The position numbers were made by a program, and so were the translations under genes. The notes under the pieces were generated by a model. It was not told the origin of the DNA and ran no database searches. It saw only the letters and a program-made list of their open reading frames with translations. Positions 1 to 7,458 of a stretch of 64,000 bases of DNA are shown in pieces. Positions within the stretch are counted from its first letter, which is position 1. The number at the start of each line of letters is the position of its first letter. Source of the DNA: Actinoplanes solisilvae (lineage in GTDB: Bacteria > Actinomycetota > Actinomycetes > Mycobacteriales > Micromonosporaceae); contig NZ_RJAC01000007.1 in assembly GCF_003999975.1 (NCBI RefSeq), positions 186,001 to 250,000 of the forward strand, read 5' to 3'.

Positions 1-2
1 AC

Positions 3-260
3 CAGATCGAGGAGGGCCTCGAGAAGTGGGGCGGCGTCCGCCAGGTGTGGGCGATCGGCTCGCCCCGCGCCACCCACGGCGTCGACATCACCGCGACCTT
101 CGACGCCGGTGTGCGCTCGCTCGAGGCGCACGGCGTCTACATCCGCGGCCTCGGCGAGGGCACGTTCGACGCCGAGGAGTTCCTCGACAGCTTCAACCGG
201 CAAGCCGGCACGCGCCTGGGCGTCAAGTACGCGACCGGTTTCGAGGTCTTCCAGTTCTAG
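3..260 (+). CDS. PIG-L family deacetylase, C-terminal end (5' end outside window)
   Basis: Open frame enters from the left edge and ends at a TAG at 258-260; about 85 residues are visible. The segment VDITATFDAGVRSLEAH followed by a closing stretch with RLGVKYATGFEVFQF resembles the C-terminal third of LmbE/PIG-L zinc N-acetylglucosaminyl deacetylases, which have a Dhxt-tfd-KxxAlxaH pattern and end in a xGvryaE-F motif. The catalytic N-terminal AHPDD motif would lie outside the window, so the substrate cannot be judged. The family assignment rests on this tail only. It is followed, convergently, by the cupin gene ten bases away. Confidence 0.55.
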   Translation, partial: QIEEGLEKWGGVRQVWAIGSPRATHGVDITATFDAGVRSLEAHGVYIRGLGEGTFDAEEFLDSFNRQAGTRLGVKYATGFEVFQF

Positions 261-269
261 GGGGCTGAG

Positions 270-884
270 TTAGACGGTCAGATAGGTCAGCTCGACCACG
301 AACCATTCGCCCGGGCTGATCTTCAAAGGCCCGCCCGGGTGAAACGACACCTCGCCGTCGAGGGACGCGACGACGTGGGGAACGGCGGCGAGGTCGAGCT
401 CGCCCTCCGAGGAGATCCAGACTTTCACGTCACGATGCAGGATCACCGGGAGGCGGCCGTCGCCGGTGGCCGGGCCGGGCCGCTGCCCCTGGACGCTGCG
501 GTCGCCCGGCCCGATGTCGGCCGGGGACGGCAGGTTCTCGCCGAGATCCTTCAGCTCGACGAGGCGGTTGCGGTAGAACCGGTCGCCGATGTTGGTCAGC
601 CGGTGCACGGGCGAGAGCGGCCGATAGACCGACCCGCCGCGATATTCGTTCAGGAAGCGGGGCTCGCTGCCGTCCAGCCAGTCCATGCGCGCCTCGGAAC
701 CGTCAAGGCTCAGCACGACGTACGGGTTGTGGTGCAGATGCCACGGGTGGGTCTCGCCGGGCTGCAGCGCGACGTCCCAGACCCGTACCACCGGGTTGTC
801 CAGCAGAACCGACTGGCCGACGTCGTCGAGAACGATCCGCTCACCGGCGGGGGAGTGCACGATCTGACCCTTCACGCGCACCAC
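270..884 (-). CDS. cupin-domain protein
   Basis: A 204-residue protein with two half-repeats. The first contains LQPGETHPWHLHHNPYVV (about residues 40-57), a cupin motif-1 pattern G-X5-HXH-X-Y with candidate metal-binding histidines. The second (about residues 145-200) has the HPGGPLKISPGEWFVVEL beta-strand pattern but no clear histidine cluster, so it looks like a degenerate second barrel. Cytoplasmic, no signal peptide. Cupins of this type bind a metal and a small acid or sugar, but the ligand cannot be inferred here. The gene lies 24 bp downstream of the phosphotransferase gene on the same strand and could be its co-transcribed partner. Confidence 0.7.
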   Translation of the reverse strand: MVRVKGQIVHSPAGERIVLDDVGQSVLLDNPVVRVWDVALQPGETHPWHLHHNPYVVLSLDGSEARMDWLDGSEPRFLNEYRGGSVYRPLSPVHRLTNIGDRFYRNRLVELKDLGENLPSPADIGPGDRSVQGQRPGPATGDGRLPVILHRDVKVWISSEGELDLAAVPHVVASLDGEVSFHPGGPLKISPGEWFVVELTYLTV

Positions 885-908
885 CTCATCATCAGCCTTT
901 GATCTCTG

Positions 909-1778
909 TCAAAAGCCGACCCGAGCCAGCGTACGTCGTCCCGTGCGGGCCATCGCCGGGTTGGTGTCCTCGTAGTACCAGACCAGCCCCATCGCCTGCA
1001 CGAACGCCCACGCGCGCCCACGTTCCCATTCGAGGTCGTCGACTTTGAGCGTCGACCGGAGCACCTGCCGGGGACCGTCGTCGAGCATGTCCCAGCCGCT
1101 GACCAGATCGAGCGCCGGGTCGGCCGGGCCGAGCCCACCCACGTCGAGCACCCCTTCGAGGCGGCCGTTGCGCACCAGGACGTTGCCGGGCATCAGGTCG
1201 CCGTGATTCATGACGTCGGGCGCGGTGCGTGGCAGTTCCCGCAGTCGCGCCCACAGGCTTTCCAGACGGCGTACGTCGAGAAGCCCTTCGCTGCGCCGCA
1301 GGCAGAGCTCGACCCACTCGTCGTGGGTCCGCAGATCACCGCCGCGGTGCGTGCCCTCGAAGGTGCGTCCGCGGGTGTCGATCGCGCGTACCCCCGCGAT
1401 GAACTCGGCCAGATCGCGGGCGAAGTCGTCACCCAGCGTCTGATCGGTGAGGATCTCGCCGGGTAGCCACGTCTGCACCGACCACGGCAGCGGGTAATCG
1501 GGGCCGGGCTCACCGAGCGCGACGGGTTCCGGGGTGGCGAAGCGGGTGCGGCCGAGCAGTTCGTTCGCGGCGGCGGCCTCGGCGGCGAGCCATTGCCGGG
1601 CGTCTTCACGCGGCTGCAGCGGCAACCGGGCGGTCAGGCGATCGCCGATCCGGAAGATCGCGTTGACCGTGCCATCACTGGCCACGCGCCGGATCGGCAG
1701 GTCGCGCCACGCGGGGAACTGCTCGTCGATGAGCGCGCGAACGGTCTTTTCGTCGATGTCGAGCTGATCGGCGTGCAT
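909..1778 (-). CDS. aminoglycoside phosphotransferase (APH)-family kinase
   Basis: A 289-residue protein of the APH/choline kinase fold. Visible motifs are the catalytic loop MNHGDLMPGNVLV and the metal-binding segment in which the usual DxD/DWE is LDVGGLGPADPALDL. The ATP-binding N-lobe is residues 25-110 (NAIFRIGDRLTARLPL). Length is normal for APH (Pfam class) proteins of unknown substrate, many of which are not resistance enzymes. The start was taken at the ATG beginning MHADQLDIDE because homologous proteins commonly begin this way; an in-frame ATG 45 bases upstream (1823) with a purine-rich GGGACGAG before it is an alternative. The replacement of the usual W/E after the second Asp by GG is mildly unusual. 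It sits downstream of the TetR gene, same strand, 80 bp away. Confidence 0.75.
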   Translation of the reverse strand: MHADQLDIDEKTVRALIDEQFPAWRDLPIRRVASDGTVNAIFRIGDRLTARLPLQPREDARQWLAAEAAAANELLGRTRFATPEPVALGEPGPDYPLPWSVQTWLPGEILTDQTLGDDFARDLAEFIAGVRAIDTRGRTFEGTHRGGDLRTHDEWVELCLRRSEGLLDVRRLESLWARLRELPRTAPDVMNHGDLMPGNVLVRNGRLEGVLDVGGLGPADPALDLVSGWDMLDDGPRQVLRSTLKVDDLEWERGRAWAFVQAMGLVWYYEDTNPAMARTGRRTLARVGF

Positions 1779-1858
1779 CACTGGCAGCTGGCTCCGTCGG
1801 GTGGGGAGAGCGGGCGGCTGCATTGTGTCTCGTCCCGGGTCCGGCTCGCATCGTGGTT

Positions 1859-2443
1859 TCAGCGGGCGGCCTGCCGCACCGCGTCGAACGCGTCGGTCAG
1901 CAGGTTGCCCAGCGGGACAGCGCCCTTCTCGCGGGTCCAGATCTCGCCGGCCGCGTCGAGGCAGGCGATCGCGCTGGTGATGACCGCGGCCGCCTGCAGG
2001 TCGCCCGACGCGGTGCCCAGCCGGCGCTTCACCTCGGGCAGCAGATCGGACTGCCACCGCAGGTGCTTCTCGAGGCTGCGGGCGCGCAGGGACGGCACCC
2101 CGTACATCATCTCGGAGATCTTGAGGAGCCGCGCGCGGTCGCCGCCACCGTCGTCGATCAGCAGCAGCACGTTGAGCAGGGCCGTCCAGACCGGCTCGTC
2201 GTCGGGGCGGGCGGCCAGGGCGTCGCGGATCAGGGCACCGTCGCCGGCCAGGTGGGACAGGACGATGTCCTCCTTGGTGCCGAAGTAGCGGAACAGGGAC
2301 CGTCGCGAGATGCCCGCCGCCGCGGCGATGTCGTCGAACGTCGTCTCCTCGAATCCCTTCTGCAGGAACAGATCCATCGCGACCGTGCCGACCTCGGCGA
2401 TCGCCGCCTGCCGGGTGCGGCTCCACAGCCCCTCGTTGCTCAC
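1859..2443 (-). CDS. TetR/AcrR-family transcriptional regulator
   Basis: A 194-residue protein. Residues 12-60 form a canonical TetR helix-turn-helix (AMDLFLQKGFEETTFDDIA, then AAAAGISRRSLFRYFGTKED). The C-terminal ligand domain has no assignable effector. The gene is divergent from the SDR gene with only 54 bp between the starts, the usual arrangement for a TetR repressor controlling its neighbour and itself. Start is GTG at 2443. A TATACT box at 2455-2450 (minus strand) lies seven bases before the GTG, so the transcript is probably leaderless. Confidence 0.85.
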   Translation of the reverse strand: MSNEGLWSRTRQAAIAEVGTVAMDLFLQKGFEETTFDDIAAAAGISRRSLFRYFGTKEDIVLSHLAGDGALIRDALAARPDDEPVWTALLNVLLLIDDGGGDRARLLKISEMMYGVPSLRARSLEKHLRWQSDLLPEVKRRLGTASGDLQAAAVITSAIACLDAAGEIWTREKGAVPLGNLLTDAFDAVRQAAR

Positions 2444-2445
2444 GC

Positions 2446-2487
2446 TGCCAGTATAGGCCTATTGACACTCAGTGCCAGACAGGCCTA
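2446..2487. promoter_or_regulatory. candidate TetR operator (direct repeat) in divergent promoter
   Basis: Between the TetR and SDR genes the words TGCCAG-(2 or 3 nt)-AGGCCTA occur twice, at 2446-2461 and 2473-2487, 27 bp apart; TAGGCCTA at 2454-2461 is itself a perfect palindrome. The copies overlap the minus-strand TATACT box (2455-2450) and the plus-strand TTGACA (2462-2467) with CCTACG (2484-2489). Both predicted transcription starts fall almost on the start codons. Occupancy would block both promoters; binding by this TetR is inferred. Confidence 0.5.
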
Positions 2488-2497
2488 CGGTGCCAGC

Positions 2498-3283
2498 ATG
2501 AAGCCAGTCGACTATCGCCAGCAGACCGTCCTTGTCACCGGCGCCAGCGCGGGCATCGGCGCCGAATTCGCCCGCGGCCTGGCCGCCCGAGGCGCGTCCC
2601 TCGTCCTGGTCGCCCGCCGCCGCGATCGCCTCGACGCCCTCTCGGCCCAGATCGGCGGCCGAGTCATCGCGCTTGACCTCAGCGAACCCGGGGCCGGCCC
2701 GGCCCTCGCGGGCGAACTGGCCGCGCGCGGCATCGAGGTCACCAGCGTCGTGAACAACGCCGGCTTCGCCAACCACGGCGGGTTCCACACGCACGACCTG
2801 GCCGACCTGCGCCGCGAGATAGCGGTCGACGTGACCAGCGTCGTCGAGATCAGCCGTACGTTCATCGAGCCTCTACGCCGCCGCGGCGACGGCTTCCTCG
2901 TGAACGTGGCGAGCATGGCCGGCTATCAGGCCAGCCCGACGATGGCCGTCTACGGCGCGGCCAAGGCCTTCGTGCTGAGCTTCACCGAGGCCCTCTGGTA
3001 CGAGTCCCGCGGCACCGGCCTGCGCGTGCTGGCCGTCTCACCCGGCGCGACGGACACCGAGTTCTTCGATGTGGCCGGCGAGAACTCCGCGGCCGGCGCC
3101 CGCCGCGTGGCCCCGGCCGACGTGGTCGCCACGACGTTCGCCGCCCTGGCCCGCCGCAACCCGCCACCCAGCGTCGCCGTCGGACGCGCGAACCGCTTCG
3201 CCGCCGCGGCCGGGCGGGTCCTGCTCACCCGCCGCGGGTCGACCGTCCTGATCGGTTCGATGATGCGCCGGGCCACCGCCTGA
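2498..3283 (+). CDS. SDR-family short-chain dehydrogenase/reductase
   Basis: A 261-residue classical short-chain dehydrogenase. The Rossmann glycine motif TGASAGIGAEFARGLA is at about residues 14-29. The dinucleotide/adenine region has LDLSEPG, then the structural NNAG motif (VVNNAGFANHGG), the catalytic Ser (VNVASMAGY), the YxxxK pair in VYGAAKAF, and the PG motif (VSPGATDTEFF). ARR after the second strand suggests NADP(H) preference. Substrate unknown. Start ATG at 2498 chosen because it opens the Rossmann fold and lies at the expected transcription start of the TTGACA/CCTACG promoter, implying a leaderless mRNA. Probably repressed by the divergent TetR. Confidence 0.87.
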   Translation: MKPVDYRQQTVLVTGASAGIGAEFARGLAARGASLVLVARRRDRLDALSAQIGGRVIALDLSEPGAGPALAGELAARGIEVTSVVNNAGFANHGGFHTHDLADLRREIAVDVTSVVEISRTFIEPLRRRGDGFLVNVASMAGYQASPTMAVYGAAKAFVLSFTEALWYESRGTGLRVLAVSPGATDTEFFDVAGENSAAGARRVAPADVVATTFAALARRNPPPSVAVGRANRFAAAAGRVLLTRRGSTVLIGSMMRRATA

Positions 3284-3324
3284 ACCCGGCCGCCGTTGGC
3301 TCGGTCGTCATGCCAGGCGCCGAT

Positions 3325-3846
3325 TCAGAGGTCGTCGCAGGTGTTGCGCACGTCGACGACAAGCTGGGCGATCCGCCCGACCTGGAACGTGACCACGGCC
3401 TGCTGCACCTGCTGCGCCTGGGTGGCCAGGGTGACGTACTGCTGGTCGGCCTTGCCCGCCGCCTGAGCGAGAGCGATGCCCGCGCCGAGCCGATAGGTGT
3501 TCGCCTCGGTGACCGTCTCGGGCTTCCAGTCGCTCGGCACCCGCTCGAAGACCCCGCAGGCGGCGGCCGCGTCTTCGGCCGCGCCGTCCTGGCTCTGCCC
3601 CACGAACGAACTGGCCGCCCACAGAATCCCGACGACGAGCGCCCCCACCACCGCGCCGGCCGCCCCGGCGAAGAGCAGTTTCCGGGTCCGGTTGTCACTC
3701 GGCGGGGAATCCGGCTGTGCTTCCCAACCGGCCGCCGGAACGCCCGCCGCGGGCCCGGGTGCTCCCCACTGGGCGCTGTCCGGCTGAGCGCCCTCGGGCG
3801 ACCCCGGCGCTGACGGGAACGGCTCAGGAGACTGCGGCGTAGTCAT
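3325..3846 (-). CDS. proline-rich single-pass membrane protein
   Basis: A 173-residue protein of unknown function. Residues 1-52 are Pro/Gly/Ala/Ser-rich and disordered, followed by charged NRTRK and one transmembrane helix (about 57-80, LLFAGAAGAVVGALVVGILWAAS). An external alpha-helical domain of about 90 residues follows, with two cysteines (AAACGVF and VRNTCDDL) that could form a disulphide. This layout is common for actinobacterial envelope proteins encoded as singletons. Its first 23 bases overlap the end of the small ORF at 3824-3991 on the same strand. No function is proposed. Confidence 0.7.
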   Translation of the reverse strand: MTTPQSPEPFPSAPGSPEGAQPDSAQWGAPGPAAGVPAAGWEAQPDSPPSDNRTRKLLFAGAAGAVVGALVVGILWAASSFVGQSQDGAAEDAAAACGVFERVPSDWKPETVTEANTYRLGAGIALAQAAGKADQQYVTLATQAQQVQQAVVTFQVGRIAQLVVDVRNTCDDL

Positions 3847-3991
3847 AGCCGGAAGAATCCCACATCACCCAGATCCTGATCACCTCGGCGTCAAAATCCC
3901 AATCCGGCCAGTCGGCGACATGAGCCGTGTTGTCGAGCCAGTGCCGGGCCAGGCTCACATCGCCCTCGACGCGGAGCTCGCTGAGCGGCAT
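3824..3991 (-). CDS. small ORF, 55 residues, tryptophan-rich and acidic
   Basis: An ATG at 3991 opens a 55-codon frame ending at TGA 3826-3824, overlapping the next gene by 23 bases. The product is unusually aromatic and acidic for an artefact (VADWPDWDFDAEVIRIWVMW). Composition suggests a fragment of a folded protein or a small immunity-type protein. The opposite strand from 3985 onward begins the Rhs remnant, so this ORF lies at the left junction of that island. No clear ribosome-binding site is seen and no family is recognised, so it may be a relic. Confidence 0.3.
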   Translation of the reverse strand: MPLSELRVEGDVSLARHWLDNTAHVADWPDWDFDAEVIRIWVMWDSSGYDYAAVS

Positions 3992-5513
3992 ACGGCGAGG
4001 ACCGAGCCAGCGCGAACACGACGCTGTGGCCTGACCTGACCCGCGGCTACCTCGGCGCGCCGAGGAGCCTTGCCACCGGGTACACCGACGTTGGCGCCCG
4101 CAAGTACGACCCCGCCTTGGGCAGCTTCATCAGCGCGGACCCGCTGCTGGTCACGAGCGACCCGGCCCAGCTCGGCGGCTACACCTACGCCGGCGACAAT
4201 CCGGTCACCAACTCCGACCCGTCCGGCCTCCGTGTCGACCCCGAGGAGAGCGGCTGCGAAGAAGGCAACGGCGGTAGCTGCAACGGACACGTGACCCCCG
4301 ACCTCGACGACGACGAGGACGGCGGCGACGAAGAGTTAGATCCGATCCCGACCAAAGACAATGGTGACGGCACGGGCAGCGTCGGCGGTGTGAAAGTGAC
4401 CGTCGACCAGCTCAGGGTCGCCATCCACGTCTACGGCTTCCTCGTCAACGACAACTATCACCGGCTCCGGAACTCCCTCGGCTCGGAGTTCGATGCACTG
4501 AGCGACGAGCGAAAGCTGCTCTGGGCCATGGATCTGGCCTGCGGGACCATGAAGATCTGCGAGGCCGTGTATGCCAACGAGGTCCACAACCAGCAGGCGG
4601 TCACGGCGGTTAAGGCAGGCGGCTTCGACACGCAGGCGGCGTCAGACGCCAAGGAAGCCGGTTCCGATGTAAACGGGGCTGGCGGCGGCCCCAGCTCAAT
4701 TGCCAAAATGGCCAAGCCGACCAAGAACACGATTGAGACCTACAACGCGCTCAAGGAACTGGCGCAAGGAGTCAAGAAGGCCTGTATCCGACACAACAGC
4801 TTCTCGCCCGAGACCCTCGTGCTCCTGGCTGACGGCACGACAAAGCCGATCGCCGAGATTGAAGTTGGCGACGAAGTGCTCGCCACCGACCCGGAAACGG
4901 GCGAGACCGACGGAGAACGGGTCGAGGCCCTCCATGTAAACGTCGATTCCGCGCTAGTCGACCTTGTCGTCGGGTCCGCCGATGGCCGCGCCGCGACGAT
5001 CCACACCACAGCGGAGCACCCGTTCTGGATTCCCGAGCGCCAGCAGTGGATCGACGCCGGCACCGTCCGGCCAGGTGACTACCTCGGCGCCCAAGCATCC
5101 CAAGATCCCGTGAAGGTCGGCACAGTAAGCACGTTCATTGGCCGCCGAACGATGTACAACCTCACGGTCGCCGACCTGCACACGTACTATGTACTCGCCG
5201 GGACCACGCCGGTACTCGTTCACAAAGCTGTCCTGTCCCAATTTCGAAGGGTCGCTGGGATCACATATGGGATCGGCATGTTGTTCGTGGCGGCGAGTTC
5301 CCCAACAAGAGCAAGTTCTTGACGACGAGCAAAGCGAAGATCCAGAAAATGATCAATCGCGCACTCGATGGCCAGACCGGCGACGGGGCATACTACTACA
5401 AGTTTCCGAATGCGATCGGCCGGGACGGCGCTGGGAATGACCAGTACTACATTCGAGTCGTGGTTCGTGATCGAAAACTCATCACGGCCTTCCCGTCTGA
5501 CGGGCCCGAGTGA
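3985..5513 (+). pseudogene. Rhs/YD-repeat toxin remnant: Rhs core, Hint domain and frameshifted C-terminal toxin
   Basis: The frame starting after a TGA at 3982 lacks any long YD-repeat region and begins directly in the Rhs-associated core: WPDLTRGYLGAP, ARKYDPALGSFISADPLL, GGYTYAGDNPVTNSDPSG (to about 4230). A linker follows (4231-4790). Then comes a pretoxin Hint domain (about 4800-5225): SFSPETLVLLADGTTKPIAE at its start, TTAEHPFWI in the middle and YYVLAGTTPVLVH at its end. The original frame ends at 5322. The frame carrying the natural tip, SKGRWDHIWDRHVVRGGEF and then YYIRVVVRDRKLITAFPSDG ending at 5513, is offset by -1 near 5226. The tip has two spaced histidines and a closing I-T-A-F-P, resembling EndoU/BECR-fold RNase toxins. 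Missing N-terminus and broken frame make this a silent toxin cassette; the toxin class is inference. Confidence 0.75.
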
Positions 5514-5553
5514 TGCACGGTCGTGACACCGAACTCTCGCTCAAGGAGGCGTC

Positions 5554-5883
5554 GTGGGCGTAGATGTTGCCCTCATGCGCGTGGAGCAACGGGGCAGCAG
5601 TCCGAGGCGGCGGGGTGCGGGTCAAGTGGACGTTGTTCTCGATCTTCACGACAGATTCGCTCGTCTTTGTGAATCGAGTACGCTCCCCATGCTGAGTCGA
5701 GTGGATCCCTATGGGACTCTGATCTTGAGTTCGAGCGAGATGGATCAGTTCATCTCGGAAATCGAGGTCGAATTCTTGCGGGTCGCAGATCCTGCAGTGC
5801 AGGAGTTCCTGAAAAGCGTGCTCAGGCTGGCTCGTGAATGTCGGGATCAAGAGGCAATGCAACTTCGTCTTGACGGAGATTGA
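5554..5883 (+). CDS. candidate immunity protein for the Rhs toxin
   Basis: A 109-residue cytoplasmic protein beginning at a GTG preceded by a near-perfect Shine-Dalgarno AAGGAGG (5543-5549, spacing 4). It lies 40 bp after the toxin stop, the standard position for the cognate immunity gene in polymorphic toxin loci. The C-terminal two thirds are acidic and helical (LSRVDPYGTLILSSSEMDQF, then EIEVEFLRVADPAVQEFLK). Codon use is less G/C-rich at third positions than in surrounding genes, as in the toxin, consistent with joint acquisition. The function is inferred from position; no named Imm family was recognised. Unlike the toxin, this gene looks intact. Confidence 0.6.
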   Translation: MGVDVALMRVEQRGSSPRRRGAGQVDVVLDLHDRFARLCESSTLPMLSRVDPYGTLILSSSEMDQFISEIEVEFLRVADPAVQEFLKSVLRLARECRDQEAMQLRLDGD

Positions 5884-6265
5884 GATCTCATGCGGAATCC
5901 GTTGTCGGCCGTCGTGAGGTCAATACGCTCGTCTTTTACCGGGTAATGAATATCGGTCTTTGACGGCAACGCAGCCGGACGCCGACGGCCAGGCCCGAGG
6001 CCCGCGGGCGTCCCAGGACGTCCGTCGGCCTCGCGCGGCCGGCCGGGTCCGGGGTCACGGGACGCCTTTCGGAAAAGAACTCCCCGACGACCCGATTCAA
6101 GGCAACACAGAGCGGCGCCGGGGAGTAGGAAGAACTGAGACGTGCGGCACTGTGCCCGCTCGGGGCTGCGGCCAGGGGTAATGCCCGGGTGTCACGCGGG
6201 CGCGAGTGGCCCGTGCGCGGCGACATGCTGGAGCGGACAGGACGACCGAAGAAGGGGGAACAGCC
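5884..6265. other. intergenic region without recognised gene
   Basis: About 380 bp between the immunity gene and the next membrane-protein gene. Its first 80 bp keep the lower G+C of the toxin island, after which composition returns to the window norm near 5965, marking the probable right boundary of the island. No convincing ORF, tRNA or integrase site was found. A purine-rich ribosome-binding site GAAGGGGG precedes the downstream ATG. Confidence 0.5.
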
Positions 6266-6778
6266 ATGACCCGTACGACTCCTCTGGGAGCCGTGACCCG
6301 TGGTCTCATCGCCGGTGCGATCGGGACGATGGCGATGGACGCGCTGCTCTACTGGCGGTACCGGCGCGGGGGCGGCAAGGACGACTTTCTGTCCTGGGAG
6401 TTCTCCAAGACCGTGCTGACCTGGGACGACGCCCCGGCCCCGGCACAGGTCGGCCGCCGGCTCTTCGAGGGGCTCTTCCAGCGCACGCTGCCCGACAGCC
6501 AGGCCAAGCTCGTCAACAACATCATGCACTGGGGCTACGGCATCGTGAACGGCGGCGCGTACGGGCTGCTCGCCGGTTCGCTGCCGAAGGCGCGCATCGC
6601 CTACGGCCCGTTCTTCGGCGCCGGCGTCTGGCTCGCCGGTTACGCCGTCCTGCCGCCCGCGGGCCTCTACAAGCCCATCTGGGAGTACGACGCCAAGGTC
6701 CTCGCCAACGACCTCAGCGCGCACCTGCTCTTCGGCACCGTCACCGCCGCCACCTTCCGAGGGCTGCAAGAGATCTAG
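6266..6778 (+). CDS. membrane protein of unknown function
   Basis: A 170-residue protein with a hydrophobic glycine-rich N-terminal helix (GLIAGAIGTMAMDALLYW, about residues 11-29) and further hydrophobic stretches near residues 95-110 and 120-140. It ends with a polar helix. The first helix followed by RYRRGGG suggests an inside-positive anchor. Start ATG 6266 is chosen because of the GAAGGGGG site eight bases upstream; a frame-compatible upstream GTG gives an implausible arginine-rich extension. The gene is convergent with the response-regulator gene and overlaps it by 4 bases. Function unknown. Confidence 0.65.
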   Translation: MTRTTPLGAVTRGLIAGAIGTMAMDALLYWRYRRGGGKDDFLSWEFSKTVLTWDDAPAPAQVGRRLFEGLFQRTLPDSQAKLVNNIMHWGYGIVNGGAYGLLAGSLPKARIAYGPFFGAGVWLAGYAVLPPAGLYKPIWEYDAKVLANDLSAHLLFGTVTAATFRGLQEI

Positions 6779-7458
6779 ACCCGGCGATACTCGACCTCCG
6801 GCCGCCCGGGCCCTCCGTAGCGGGGACTGCGGGCCACCTGCCCGGTCTCGGCGAGATGTTCGAGGTAGCGCCGCGCGGTGACCCGGGAGGCGCCCATCCG
6901 CGCGGCCACCTCGGCCGCCGACAGACCCGCCGGTCCGGTAGCGCCGCGCAGCACGCCCAGGATCAGGTCGAGGGTGCCCTGGTCGAGCCCTTTGGGCAGC
7001 GAGTCGGGCGACGAGCCGCGCAGCGCGGCCAGGGCGCGGTCGATCTCGTGCTGGGCCGCGAGCTGGGAATCCCCGAGCAGTTGGTGACGGTAACGGGCGT
7101 ATCCGAGAAGTTTCTCCCGGAAGGTCGCGAACGTGAACGGCTTGAGCAGGTAGTGCGTCACGCCCAGCGACACCGCCGAGCGCACCATGGCCAGGTCGCG
7201 GGCCGACGTCACGACCAGCACGTCGGTGCCGATGCCGGCGGCGCGCAGGGCCCGGGTCAGCTCGAGGCCGTTCATGTCGGGCAGGTTCAGGTCGAGCAGC
7301 ACCAGGTCGACGGCGGTCGAGCGCAGCGTCGCCATCGCCCGCTGCGCCGTGTGCGCGACCCCCGCCACCTCGAAGCCCGAGACCCTTCCCACGTACGCCG
7401 CGTGGGCCTCGGCGATCAGCGGCTCATCCTCGACCACGAGGACCCGGATGGCGGTCAC
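6775..7458 (-). CDS. DcuR/CitB-like response regulator
   Basis: A 227-residue two-component response regulator. The receiver (residues 4-120) has acidic pair E10/D11, phospho-acceptor Asp56 in LVLLDLNLPDMNG, the conserved Ser/Thr in VVTSA and Lys in LLKPF. The C-terminal part carries a winged-HTH-like segment (GLSAAEVAARMGASRVTARR). The long linker and this HTH are typical of the CitB/DcuR/MalR group controlling C4-dicarboxylate or citrate uptake. Start is GTG 7458 overlapping the kinase stop codon (GTGA), showing translational coupling. With its kinase it most likely activates the divergent dctA-like gene in response to external dicarboxylate. Confidence 0.88.
   Translation of the reverse strand: MTAIRVLVVEDEPLIAEAHAAYVGRVSGFEVAGVAHTAQRAMATLRSTAVDLVLLDLNLPDMNGLELTRALRAAGIGTDVLVVTSARDLAMVRSAVSLGVTHYLLKPFTFATFREKLLGYARYRHQLLGDSQLAAQHEIDRALAALRGSSPDSLPKGLDQGTLDLILGVLRGATGPAGLSAAEVAARMGASRVTARRYLEHLAETGQVARSPRYGGPGRPEVEYRRV

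Noticed and set aside
909..2468. Long 519-codon minus-strand frame
   Set aside because: Only its last 289 codons (APH) are coding-like; the first part is an arginine-rich shadow of the TetR gene.
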